Assembly (NCBI RefSeq): GCF_014269285.1
Contig: NZ_JACOAF010000023.1
Span: forward strand, 1 to 64,000
Length of the DNA stretch: 64,000 bases
Direction of reading: 5' to 3'
Source: Rufibacter sediminis
Lineage (GTDB): Bacteria > Bacteroidota > Bacteroidia > Cytophagales > Hymenobacteraceae
Of the stretch, positions 26,286-34,608 are shown piece by piece. The position numbers and the translations under genes were made by a program. The first letter of the stretch is position 1; each line of letters opens with the position of its first letter. Below the pieces are notes generated by a model that was not told where the DNA came from, did no database searches, and worked only from the letters and a program-made list of their open reading frames with translations.

Positions 26286-28799
26286 ATGGCTGGAATTAAA
26301 CAATTTTCCCTCTCCCGTTTAACAGGAGTCTTCTTGCTCTCAGCTACTACTTTCCTGCCAGGTGTTCCGGCAAGGGCGGCGGCTCCCGTTTCTGGCCTAT
26401 TTTGGCAAACCAGCGGCATTTCTGTCTCCGGCACGGTGGTAGATGCGGCCTCCAAGGCACCGGTAGATTTTGCCACCGTGGCCTTGCAGGACAAAAGCGG
26501 AAAACTCATCACGGGCGTGCCGTGTGACGCCAATGGGAAGTTCACGTTCCCTGCAGTCGCGCCGGGAGCGTATGATTTGGCCATCAGTTTCATCGGGTAC
26601 AAAACCAAGTTGCATTCCATCACCGTTCTGGCGGGAACGGCACCGCTGCAGTTGGGTCAGATTCCGCTGGACTCTGACAGCAAAGCGCTGGAGGAAGTGG
26701 TGGTGACCGGCGAGAAAGACCTGATTCAGCAAACCGATGACGGCATGGTCTACAACGCCGAGAACGACATCACCAACATTGGCGGCACGGCCGCCGATGT
26801 GCTCAAGAAAGTGCCTTCTTTGGCGGTAGACATGGACGGCAACGTGGAGATGCGCGGCAGCACCAAAATCAAGATTCTTATTAACGGCAAACCCTCCACC
26901 ATGCTCGCCGACAACCTGGCCGAGGCCCTGCAGCAAATCCCGGCGGACATGATTAAATCAGTGGAGGTGATCACGAGCCCTTCGGCGAAATATGAAGCCG
27001 AGGGAACGGCGGGCGTGATCAACATCATCACCAAGCAAAGCAACATAGAAGGCATGACGGGCCAGGTCACGGCCACGGCCGGAAACCGCTCCAATAACCT
27101 GAACACCAACCTGAATTTGCGCAAGAAGAAGTTGGGGCTGCGGGCCAGCGTAGGCGGCAACTTCAACGACCGCATAGGTGATTCTGAATCAGACCAGGTG
27201 TATTTCCGGGAGGAGAATTTCATCCAGACGCCTACCAAGCTCATCCAGCAGAGCAGCACCTTTGAGAACAACGGCCGTTCCATGTTCACGCAGTTGGGCG
27301 GCAACTATGACTTTAACGAGAACAACAACCTCAGTGCCAGCGTGCGCCTGAACCGTTCGCGCAACCTGAGTGACCGTAACCTTTCCACGGCCCAGTTCAC
27401 GCCCTCGGGCGAGGAGCAGACGGCCAATTACCGCTTCCGGGACATAAACAACCGCAACCGCAACCAGGGTTTCGAGACCAACCTGCACTTTACCCGGCGT
27501 TTTCAGAAAAAGGGCCAGGAACTGGACCTCATCGCTATATTCAACCGCAACGGGAGCGACAGCGATTACCAACTGACCGAAGAAAACAAAACCGCCGCAA
27601 TTACCCGCCTGGAGCAGAGCGACAACCACGGCACCAACCGCGAGTTCACGTTTCAGGCAGATTATTCGCACCCCATGGAGGAACTGGGCAATCTGGAGGC
27701 TGGCGTGCGGGCGGTGCTGCGGAACTCGGGCAGCGACTATGATTTTCGGTACTCCCGGTCTACCGAGGCCCCGCTGCTGGTAGACCCGGCCCGCTCCAAC
27801 CTGTTCACGTATCATCAGGATGTGTATTCGGGCTACCTGTCGTATACCTACCGCTGGCAGAAAACCTACACGCTACGCGTAGGCGGACGCTATGAATACA
27901 CGGCCGTTTCCGGTGACTTTACTACCAACAACGTGGAAACCAGTCTGGAGAAACCGTTCCAGAACTTCATGCCCAACGTCATGCTCATGAAGCGGTTCAG
28001 CAATGACCAGCGGCTGCGCCTGAGTTATTCCACGCGAATTCAGCGGCCGGGCATGAACCAGCTAAACCCGTATCGCAACGAAAGCAACCAACTCAACATC
28101 CGCTACGGCAACCCCAACCTGGACGCCGAAATCACCCACAACACCGAGGTTCAGTACAGCTGGCTCCTGAAAACCACCAGCTTCAACGCCTCCATGTATT
28201 GGCGGCAGACCAACAATGACATCAACCAGTACCAGTTCCCCATCCGGGAAAACAATGACACCCTGAACACCACCTTCGCTAACCTGGGCCAAAACGCCAC
28301 GTATGGCACCAGCCTGTCGGCCACTACCCGGTTCAAGCAGAAAGGCCAGGTGGGCCTCAACCTCAACCTGTTCTATAATGACCTCACCAGTTTCATAGGC
28401 CGGACCATGATTACGCGCGCGGGTTTCATGTACAACCTGAGCGGGAACGCCTCATACAAGTTCTCAAACGATGTAAGTGTGCAGACTGCCGGTTCCTTCA
28501 ACTCGCCTAGGCTTTCTCTGCAGAGCCGCAGCACCTACAACTACTCCTACAGCCTGGGTTTGCGCAAAGAGTTCTGGAAACGCAAGGGCGGCGTGAGCCT
28601 GAACGTGGAGAACTTCCTGTTCAGCAACAATTCCATCAGAACCACCGTCAACAACACCAATTCCAATAATTACAACCGCAATAACAACTACAACCGCATC
28701 GTGCGCGTGAGCTTTAACTTCCGTTTCGGGAAAATGGAGTTTAAACGCGACAAGGCCCTGGAGAAATTAACCGGCGAAGGCGGGAAGAAGAATGGGTAA
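26286..28799 (+). CDS. TonB-dependent receptor family outer-membrane protein
   Basis: 837 residues from ATG 26286, chosen because a signal peptide starts there (MAGIKQFSLSRLTGVFLLS..). In-frame ATGs at 26223 and 26112 exist. A carboxypeptidase-regulatory-like domain (ISVSGTVVDAASKAPVDFAT, about 45-130) precedes a plug domain (VVTGEKDLIQQT..VEVITSPSAKYEAEGTAGVINI) and an outer-membrane beta-barrel ending ..VRVSFNFRFGKMEF. This is the OMP_b-brl_3 subgroup of TonB-dependent receptors, which lacks a SusD partner here. Substrate unknown. Confidence 0.9.
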   Translation: MAGIKQFSLSRLTGVFLLSATTFLPGVPARAAAPVSGLFWQTSGISVSGTVVDAASKAPVDFATVALQDKSGKLITGVPCDANGKFTFPAVAPGAYDLAISFIGYKTKLHSITVLAGTAPLQLGQIPLDSDSKALEEVVVTGEKDLIQQTDDGMVYNAENDITNIGGTAADVLKKVPSLAVDMDGNVEMRGSTKIKILINGKPSTMLADNLAEALQQIPADMIKSVEVITSPSAKYEAEGTAGVINIITKQSNIEGMTGQVTATAGNRSNNLNTNLNLRKKKLGLRASVGGNFNDRIGDSESDQVYFREENFIQTPTKLIQQSSTFENNGRSMFTQLGGNYDFNENNNLSASVRLNRSRNLSDRNLSTAQFTPSGEEQTANYRFRDINNRNRNQGFETNLHFTRRFQKKGQELDLIAIFNRNGSDSDYQLTEENKTAAITRLEQSDNHGTNREFTFQADYSHPMEELGNLEAGVRAVLRNSGSDYDFRYSRSTEAPLLVDPARSNLFTYHQDVYSGYLSYTYRWQKTYTLRVGGRYEYTAVSGDFTTNNVETSLEKPFQNFMPNVMLMKRFSNDQRLRLSYSTRIQRPGMNQLNPYRNESNQLNIRYGNPNLDAEITHNTEVQYSWLLKTTSFNASMYWRQTNNDINQYQFPIRENNDTLNTTFANLGQNATYGTSLSATTRFKQKGQVGLNLNLFYNDLTSFIGRTMITRAGFMYNLSGNASYKFSNDVSVQTAGSFNSPRLSLQSRSTYNYSYSLGLRKEFWKRKGGVSLNVENFLFSNNSIRTTVNNTNSNNYNRNNNYNRIVRVSFNFRFGKMEFKRDKALEKLTGEGGKKNG

Positions 28800-28810
28800 T
28801 CAGCGAGCGA

Positions 28811-28884
28811 TTTTGAGGCTTTCGCCTCACGGAAGTTTCAAACTTCCGAAGCTTGTAGGTCCAAGTTGAAAACTTGAACCAGGG
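28811..28884. repeat. Palindromic element with AAGTTT cores
   Basis: Contains GAGGCTTTCGCCTC, CGGAAGTTTCAAACTTCCG and GGTCCAAGTTGAAAACTTGAACC. It is related to the elements at 225-316, 43270-43527 and 52768-52938. It starts 12 nt after the TonB receptor stop. Confidence 0.65.
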
Positions 28885-28904
28885 TAACGTAAAATAAAGT
28901 TGGC

Positions 28905-28950
28905 GGGCGTTTTAGGCCTGTTTTCCTGAAAACACCTCAAAAGTTCGCCC
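28905..28950. repeat. Dispersed GTTTT-GGCC palindrome, copy 9
   Basis: GGGCGTTTTAGGCCTGTTTTC..GAAAACACCTCAAAAGTTCGCCC: the outer arms are self-complementary, with a few mismatches in the middle. Confidence 0.65.
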
Positions 28951-29007
28951 CCTAGGTTTGCTGGGCTTGGGCGTAGTTCCTGTAAATCTCAACTTCCCGC
29001 CTACTGC

Positions 29008-29037
29008 TTGCTTTTCTATTTCGTATACGTACTTTCG
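29008..29037 (+). promoter_or_regulatory. Promoter TTG-N19-TACTTTCG
   Basis: TTG at 29008-29010 and TACTTTCG at 29030-29037 with exact 19-nt spacing, one mismatch from the Bacteroidota TAnnTTTG consensus. It is 23 nt before the DUF1456 start. Confidence 0.55.
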
Positions 29038-29059
29038 CGGACCATTAAAAAGACAAGGC

Positions 29060-29347
29060 ATGACCAACAACGATATCATGAAGAAACTGCGCGTGGCGCT
29101 TCAGCTCCGGGACGATGACATCATCGATATCCTGAAGCTGGTGGACTTCAACGTCACCAAGAGCGAACTGGGGGCCATTTTCCGAAAGGAGGACCACCCC
29201 AACTACAAACCCTGCGGCGATCAGTTACTGCGCAACTTCCTGAACGGTCTGGTCATTCACCTGCGCGGCACTCCCGAGGAAAAAAAAACCGCCACTTCCG
29301 CCGCCCCAGCCCGGAAGCCCATGTCGTACCCGCCACGGAAGAAATAG
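29060..29347 (+). CDS. DUF1456 family (YehS-like) protein
   Basis: 95 residues from ATG 29060. One DUF1456 unit shows the family words MTNNDI, LRVALQLRDDDIIDIL and KSELGAIFRKEDHPNYKPCGDQLLRNFLNGL. E. coli YehS has two such units, so this is a short, probably truncated or single-unit form. Function is unknown; the Lys/Arg-rich tail (PPRKK) may bind nucleic acid. The start is supported by the promoter at 29008-29037. Confidence 0.85.
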   Translation: MTNNDIMKKLRVALQLRDDDIIDILKLVDFNVTKSELGAIFRKEDHPNYKPCGDQLLRNFLNGLVIHLRGTPEEKKTATSAAPARKPMSYPPRKK

Positions 29348-29364
29348 AAAATTATATTACTTAG

Positions 29365-29413
29365 AAAGCCGTTTCGGGCCTGTTTTTCAGAAAACAGGCC
29401 CGAAACGGCTTTT
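29365..29413. repeat. Dispersed GTTTT-GGCC palindrome, copy 10 (terminator position)
   Basis: A perfect 22-bp stem (arms AAAGCCGTTTCGGGCCTG and CAGGCCCGAAACGGCTTT) followed by TTTGC; 18 nt after the DUF1456 stop. Confidence 0.9.
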
Positions 29414-29544
29414 GCTTTAGGCCGGGTACAAGGTGGAACGTCTGCGTGCATTTCGATACAGGAACAACGGAAGTGAGCCTTGCTAATAGATACGTTAGAG
29501 ACTCTTTAGCAACTTCGGAGAAACCTTAACCCTTATCGATTAAG

Positions 29545-29600
29545 GCTCAAAAGAGAAGCCCCAACACAATAGCTGAGGCTTCTCTTTTGAGCTTTGTTTT
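29545..29600. terminator. Intrinsic terminator near the convergent USP and DUF1456 genes
   Basis: A 16-bp stem GCTCAAAAGAGAAGCC / GGCTTCTCTTTTGAGC (29545-29560 with 29577-29592) followed by a T run on the plus strand. Confidence 0.8.
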
Positions 29601-29637
29601 TCTAAAACCTACTTAAAACGCTACATCTAAACCGCAT

Positions 29638-30519
29638 TTATAGGATCACGGCCTCACCGGTTTCTCTCTGTTCCTGCTTGTGCCCGTTGCAATGCGTGCA
29701 GCCGCCGGAGCAAGGGGTTTTGCGGGCCTGGTACAGATTTAACAGCGGCGTGTGCAGGTGGTAGGCGCTGGTTTTGCGGTAACGACCGGAGAAGTATTCG
29801 TTGAGCAGGTGCGTGTCGCGGGTGGCGATGACGAACAGGTCGGGGGTGTAGAGTTCCGAGAAATCATTGAGGCCTTCCAGCAGGTCTTCCTCTTCCTGGC
29901 ACAGGATGGTGGCGTTGGGGTAAGTGAGCTGTCCCTGCAGCGCGGAGGCGGCTTTCTGGATCTGGCAGAGTTCCAGGGCGCCCAGGTTCCCGTGCAGGTG
30001 CAGCAAGGTGAGGTGCGCCGCGAATTTCCGCGCGATTTTTTGAACGCGCTCCAACACCGGCGCATCGGTATCGGTGACGTCTACGCTGAACACGATTTCC
30101 TTCAGGGGCTGGAAAACCGCTTCGCGGGGCACCAGCAACATCGGGCAGGAGGCGAAATCAGTGAGCGACAGCACTTCCTTCTGGTCGTTTCCTTCCAACA
30201 GTGCCTCGGGGCAGGCAATTAATAGATTGACGTTGTGGTTCTCCACCACCGACGGCAGGTTCTCGCGTAGCGAACCGCCGCGCACCACGCAGAAACGGGT
30301 GATGGATTTTCCGGCCGAATTCATGTAACGGTCCGTGAACGACCGGAGGCGCGACATGAGGTGGCTCTGGAAGGTGGGCGTCAGTTGGGTTTCTCCGGCA
30401 CAATGCAGAAGCACCAGATCGGCGCTCAGGTGGGAAGCGAACTGACTTGCGTACCGAAGGGCCGCCACGCAGGCATCGGTGAAGTTAAAAGGCAGCAGGA
30501 TTCTGGGGTTTGGCTTCAT
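29638..30519 (-). CDS. Tandem universal stress protein with Cys-rich tail
   Basis: 293 residues containing two UspA-like units (about 5-145 and 148-265). The first ends with GNDQKEVLSLTDFASCPMLLVPREA, and the second has the family-type LHLHGNLGALELC and DLFVIATRD. The tail (about 265-293) has the unusual cluster CSGGCTHC, which could bind metal or sense redox. It is the last gene of the cbb3 cluster, 30 nt behind the SafE-like gene. Universal stress proteins in cbb3 loci are often expressed under low oxygen; that link is inference. Confidence 0.85.
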   Translation of the reverse strand: MKPNPRILLPFNFTDACVAALRYASQFASHLSADLVLLHCAGETQLTPTFQSHLMSRLRSFTDRYMNSAGKSITRFCVVRGGSLRENLPSVVENHNVNLLIACPEALLEGNDQKEVLSLTDFASCPMLLVPREAVFQPLKEIVFSVDVTDTDAPVLERVQKIARKFAAHLTLLHLHGNLGALELCQIQKAASALQGQLTYPNATILCQEEEDLLEGLNDFSELYTPDLFVIATRDTHLLNEYFSGRYRKTSAYHLHTPLLNLYQARKTPCSGGCTHCNGHKQEQRETGEAVIL

Positions 30520-30549
30520 GGGTAAGTGAGTTAAGGAGAAAATATCAGG

Positions 30550-31254
30550 TTAAGGAACATGGCACACGGGTGCCTCCTGCTCCGTGGAAACTAATTTAGG
30601 GCTGAGGTAGGGCACGCCCAGGTTCAGGCCCCGCAAGATGAACAGCACCGCCAGGCAACCGGCCACATACGGCACGGCATGCCGCATGAGGGCCCGCCAC
30701 CGGGGTTGGATGAGTTTGCCAGACAATGACACCAGCCACATGAGCGGCAGCGTGCCCAGGCCAAACATGAGCATGTACAGCATGGCACCGCCCACCCCCG
30801 GCGCACTCACCGCCCCCGCCATCGCGAAGTAGACCATGCCGCAGGGCAAAAGACCGTTTAACAGGCCCACCGAGAACAATGCGCCCGCCGATGGGTTCTG
30901 GAAGCGTTTGCCAATGGCTTTGCGCAAGGCATTCCACCAGCGGTCGGTGCCCAGCCAGCGGCCGGCGTTTCCGGTATTGATTTTGGGAAGGAGCACCAAA
31001 AGAAGCATGAGTACGCCCGAGGCGATGGAGATGGTCTGCTGCCAGCCCGCCAGCTGTAGGGTGCGGCCCAACAGCCCGGCCACCAACCCCAGTGTAGTGT
31101 AAGTAGCTATGCGGCCCAGGTTGTACAGGAGCCGGCCTCCCACAAACGAAACGCCGGATCCCCTGCCAACAGGCAGCGCCATGGCAATGGGGCCGCACAT
31201 CCCCACGCAATGGAAACTACTGATAAAACCGATCACCAAGCCTGCCCACCACAT
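30550..31254 (-). CDS. TauE/SafE-like membrane protein of the cbb3 cluster
   Basis: 234 residues, at least six hydrophobic segments. The opening MWWAGLVIGFISSFHCVGMCGPIAMALP with Cys/His in the first helix (HCVGMCGP) and the later GLLNGLLPCGMVYFAMAGA belong to the sulfite-exporter TauE/SafE-like family found beside cytochrome oxidases (sometimes called CcoH-like). The Cys/His pairs suggest copper handling for oxidase assembly; this is inference. It follows FixH by 3 nt and precedes USP by 30 nt, so they are one operon. Confidence 0.85.
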   Translation of the reverse strand: MWWAGLVIGFISSFHCVGMCGPIAMALPVGRGSGVSFVGGRLLYNLGRIATYTTLGLVAGLLGRTLQLAGWQQTISIASGVLMLLLVLLPKINTGNAGRWLGTDRWWNALRKAIGKRFQNPSAGALFSVGLLNGLLPCGMVYFAMAGAVSAPGVGGAMLYMLMFGLGTLPLMWLVSLSGKLIQPRWRALMRHAVPYVAGCLAVLFILRGLNLGVPYLSPKLVSTEQEAPVCHVP

Positions 31255-31257
31255 GGT

Positions 31258-31728
31258 TTAGAGCGTAATGTCCTGTACCTGGTAATATTGTTTGCCGTTC
31301 ATCTCGCCGCTCAACTGCACCCGCCACAAGCCTTTTTTCAGGATAGCGGTGGAGATGTACTGCAAGCCGTCTTCGCTCAGTGCCAAGGGCACCACCACAT
31401 CCAGGTTCACATCAGAGGGGCGGAAAAGATGCACGGTGCCTTTCGCTTTGGCCAGATCATTGGGGAACTTGATCACCAGCTGGCCCGCAGCCGGGGCCGA
31501 GATAATAGAAATAGGGGTTTCCAGTTGCTGCGCCTGCTCCACCTGCTTCATGCGCTGCCCATAGGCCAGCTCCTCGGCATAGTAATCTTTGCTGACTAGG
31601 TTCACCTCGCTCTGCATGGCACCATACACCATAAACCCGATGTAGCACGCGAAAAAGATAAAAGCCAGGATGATGATATAAGGTAACACAGAGTGCGGTT
31701 TGGAAAGGCTGTTGGCACGGATAGTCAT
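31258..31728 (-). CDS. FixH family protein
   Basis: 156 residues. One N-terminal membrane anchor (about 15-37) is followed by a beta-rich periplasmic domain (ISIISAPAAGQLVIKFP...GLWRVQLSGEMNGKQYYQVQDI). FixH/CcoH proteins help assemble cbb3 oxidase, probably by aiding copper or subunit insertion. It lies between CcoG and the SafE-like gene, the usual place. The start is the ATG at 31728. The gap upstream (31729-31996) holds only repeats. Confidence 0.88.
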   Translation of the reverse strand: MTIRANSLSKPHSVLPYIIILAFIFFACYIGFMVYGAMQSEVNLVSKDYYAEELAYGQRMKQVEQAQQLETPISIISAPAAGQLVIKFPNDLAKAKGTVHLFRPSDVNLDVVVPLALSEDGLQYISTAILKKGLWRVQLSGEMNGKQYYQVQDITL

Positions 31729-31821
31729 GACGGTAATCGTTAATAGTTAAATGTTTTGGGGCAAGCCCCGATAATGCATATTCTTACTTCTTCTGCTCTT
31801 TTCCTTATGACCTGAGCACGT

Positions 31822-31977
31822 CTGGCGCGAGTCTCCGGACTCGTGCCTTGCGATGCTGGGTAGTCTCCAGACTACCTTCACTGCCTTATGCAGTGACATT
31901 GGGTAGGCCGCTCTTCTTCATCGGCGAGTCTGGAGACTCGCTTCATCCTTTGGCACGAGACTGAAGTCTCGCGCCAG
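31822..31977. repeat. Palindromic repeat cluster within the cbb3 operon
   Basis: CTGGCGCGAGTCTCCGGACT (31822-31841) and its inverted partner (31958-31977) are each palindromic (GAGTCTCCGGACTC and CGAGACTGAAGTCTCG). Two further palindromes lie between them: GTAGTCTCCAGACTAC near 31860-31875 and GCGAGTCTGGAGACTCGC at 31924-31941. They fill the gap between ccoG and fixH. Confidence 0.75.
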
Positions 31978-31996
31978 ATCACTGCCAGATCAATAA

Positions 31997-33397
31997 TTAT
32001 TGCCCCGGCCCCAGGAACTTGGTTTTCTCGGTGGCGATGAGTTTGTCGCCGCTGTACACCCCGATCTCAATTTTGGAGCTGGCCGTTTTGAGGCCGTTTT
32101 TCGGAATCTCGGCGAAAAACACGCCTTCCACCAGGCCTTGTCTGGGCAGCACCAACTCGTTGCGTACTACTTTGATGGAACCTTCAGAAGACAGCAGTTT
32201 CAGGGTGATGGGCAGCTCCTCGTCGGTTTTGTTGATGAGCGTGATGTTGTAGAGGTTGGTCACGGTGCCTTTCTCGGTTTGCTGGTAGAGCATGCCCGGC
32301 GTGCGCAGGATGGTGGCCTCTATGTTGCTGCGGGTGATCAAGAGCGTGGCGAAAGCGCCCATCAGGATGACCAGCACGGCGGTGTAGGACTTCATGCGGG
32401 TGGTGAACTTCCAGGGCTTCTTCTCCGCGATGCTTTCTTCGGTCGCCATCCGGATGAGGCCCTGCGGCTTGTTCACCAGGTCCATGATGGAGTTACAGAT
32501 GTCAATGCAGGCGGTACAGTTGATGCACTCCATCTGCTGCGCGCCGTTCCGGATGTCAATTCCCGTGGGGCACACCTGCACGCACTGGTGGCAGTCAATG
32601 CAGTCGCCCTCGGTACGGACCTGGTTTTTGCGGAGCTTGCCGCGGGGTTCGCCCCGCTCGTAATCATAGGCTACCGTAAGCGACTGCTTGTCCAGCATTA
32701 CGCCCTGCAGTCGGCCGTAAGGGCACACAATGGTACACACCTGCTCTCTGAACCGCGCAAACACACCATAGAACACGCCCGTGAACAGGATCAGCGAGAA
32801 CAGCCCGCCGGCGTGGGCAGAAGGTCCGTCGGTGACAATCTTCTGCAGTTCTTCTACGCCAATGATGTAGGCCAGAAAGGTGTGGGCAATCAGAAAGGAC
32901 ACCCCCACGAACAAGGTGTGTTTGGCGGTTTTCTTCCAGATTTTCTCGGTGGTCCAGGGGGCTTTGTCCAGGGCTTTCTGCTTGGGCGCATCGCCTTCAA
33001 TCCAGTACTCAATGCGGCGGAACACCATCTCCAGGAAGATGGTCTGCGGGCACACCCAGCCGCAGAACACGCGGCCGTACACAACCGTGAACACAATGAT
33101 GAACATGATGAAGGCCATAAAGCCCACCAGTAGGATAAAGAAATCCTGGGGCCAGAAAATCATCCCGAAGAGGATGAACTTGCGGGCCGGAATGTTGAAC
33201 ATGAGCAAGGGCAACCCGTTCACCTTCAGGAAGGGTCCTGAGAACAGCAGGGTCAGGAGCGCGTAGCTTACGTATTTGCGGTACTGGTACAGTTTCCCGC
33301 TGGGCTTTTTCGGGTACAGCCACACCCTTTTTCCGTCTTTGTCAACCGTAGAGATGGTGTCTCTGAAGGTTTCGGGTTCTGTTGCTAGTATACTCAT
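31997..33397 (-). CDS. ccoG: cbb3 oxidase accessory protein CcoG (FixG-like)
   Basis: 466 residues. Several membrane segments in the first half (about 45-65, 88-110, 160-185, 195-215) are followed by an 8Fe-8S ferredoxin-like region with CIDCHQCVQVCPTGID and CINCTACIDICN. An additional CGWVCPQ motif sits after the second membrane segment. A C-terminal Ig-like domain (IEATILRTPGMLYQ..., about 360-466) completes the family layout. CcoG takes part in copper reduction or delivery during cbb3 assembly. Full length and intact. It lies 1.2 kb downstream of ccoP. Confidence 0.93.
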   Translation of the reverse strand: MSILATEPETFRDTISTVDKDGKRVWLYPKKPSGKLYQYRKYVSYALLTLLFSGPFLKVNGLPLLMFNIPARKFILFGMIFWPQDFFILLVGFMAFIMFIIVFTVVYGRVFCGWVCPQTIFLEMVFRRIEYWIEGDAPKQKALDKAPWTTEKIWKKTAKHTLFVGVSFLIAHTFLAYIIGVEELQKIVTDGPSAHAGGLFSLILFTGVFYGVFARFREQVCTIVCPYGRLQGVMLDKQSLTVAYDYERGEPRGKLRKNQVRTEGDCIDCHQCVQVCPTGIDIRNGAQQMECINCTACIDICNSIMDLVNKPQGLIRMATEESIAEKKPWKFTTRMKSYTAVLVILMGAFATLLITRSNIEATILRTPGMLYQQTEKGTVTNLYNITLINKTDEELPITLKLLSSEGSIKVVRNELVLPRQGLVEGVFFAEIPKNGLKTASSKIEIGVYSGDKLIATEKTKFLGPGQ

Positions 33398-33637
33398 GGT
33401 CTCTTACCGGTTGTGCGCCCGGCAGCGAGAGGGGGTTAACTTTCAGTCTGCTTCCCTGAGATGCGATCACCTCTGAAGCACGATGTAAAATTACCGGTAC
33501 CCCCTGCCTTCTACCATCTGGTGGGTCATCAGGGAAAATGATCTTTGTCACTTTTTGCCGGGAAGGGCTCCGTTTTAGGGGTGTTTTGGGGAAAAGAGGG
33601 AAAAACGAGAGAGTGACTACCTGTCTGGAGAGGATGT

Positions 33638-34546
33638 GTTTTGTTTTGGGAATGCAGTTCGCTTGTGCTGGCGGAGGGCCGCTGTTGGCGTGTGGGTGCA
33701 TGCAGTTTGCTTGTTCTAGCGGAAGGCCGCTATTGGCGTGAGCTTATGAGCTGAGTTGTTCCATAGTTTCCCTCCGAGCGCTCACGGCCGCGAGGCCCCG
33801 TCTTCCGGGTTCGCGCTGTACCAGCTTCCTTTGCTCCCTGCGGTCGCAATGCCTGCGGCACCGGAACCTGCTTAGGCGCTCACCCGAAAGACTGGTATTG
33901 GGTTCTTCAAGCAGTGGTCAGTTGCTCTGGTGAGAAAGTAGTGGAGGCATGAGGTACAGACACTCTTTTGCCAAAATCTAAACTTGAGGGTGTGACCTAA
34001 ACCTATCATGAGATGAGCCGTGAATCGAATTTAGCCAGAAGTACGTGCCCTGCATATTTCAATACAAGTCATCCCAAGCTCCTACCATGGAGCAAGTTTG
34101 CAACTTGTGGCCCTTTAACGGAAGTTTGCAACTTCCGTGATGTCCTGCAAAGTTTCCATACGTAGTGACGCAAGTTGCAAACTTGCTCCATGGGAAGCTC
34201 CAAGTTTAAAACTTGAAGCATGGAAAATTGCATTGTTAATGTTGCTTTACTTGAACCATAAGTAACATTGCTTTAATAGACCTTCCTAATTCTTCAGTCC
34301 GTCCTTCCGAGAAGGCGTTTACTACCAGCACCATTTCCAGCCTTTCCGTTGAGCGCCTTGTTTTAGACCTGGTGCCGCGCATGCGGCAGGCCTACTGGCC
34401 AAGGCTAAAACACAGCGCGAGGCGGGAAGGCGAGGCCTCGCGGCCGTGAGCGCACGGAGCCCAGCCATGGAACAACTCAGCTCATAAACTCATAGACCAG
34501 CAGCGCCACGCCAGCAAAAGCAAACTGCATTCCCAAAACAAAACCA
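33638..34546. repeat. Large inverted-repeat element inside the cbb3 operon
   Basis: The left end TTTTGTTTTGGGAATGCAG (33638-33656) recurs inverted at about 34528-34546. Further paired blocks include TTATGAGCTGAGTTGTTCCA (33744-33763) with its inverse near 34470-34489, and GCGCTCACGGCCGCGAGGCC (33778-33797) with its inverse near 34435-34454. The left arm contains an internal 49-bp duplication (33651 and 33700). The middle (34080-34225) carries nested palindromes around AAGTTTGCAACTT. No frame looks real. It resembles a non-autonomous mobile element or a large cruciform. Confidence 0.6.
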
Positions 34547-34573
34547 AAAAGCCTCTACCAGAGAGGTAGAGGC
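34544..34573 (-). terminator. Terminator after ccoP
   Basis: The stem GCCTCTACC / GGTAGAGGC (34551-34559 with 34565-34573) is followed on the minus strand by TTTTTGG; it starts 36 nt past the ccoP stop. It may separate ccoP from ccoG. Confidence 0.75.
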
Positions 34574-34608
34574 TTCAAAGCAATCAACGCTAATAAAGGG
34601 TAGATATG

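Noticed and set aside
32000-33133. 377-codon plus-strand frame
   Set aside because: A shadow of ccoG; rich in Gly, His and Arg, typical of antisense reading of a GC-rich gene.
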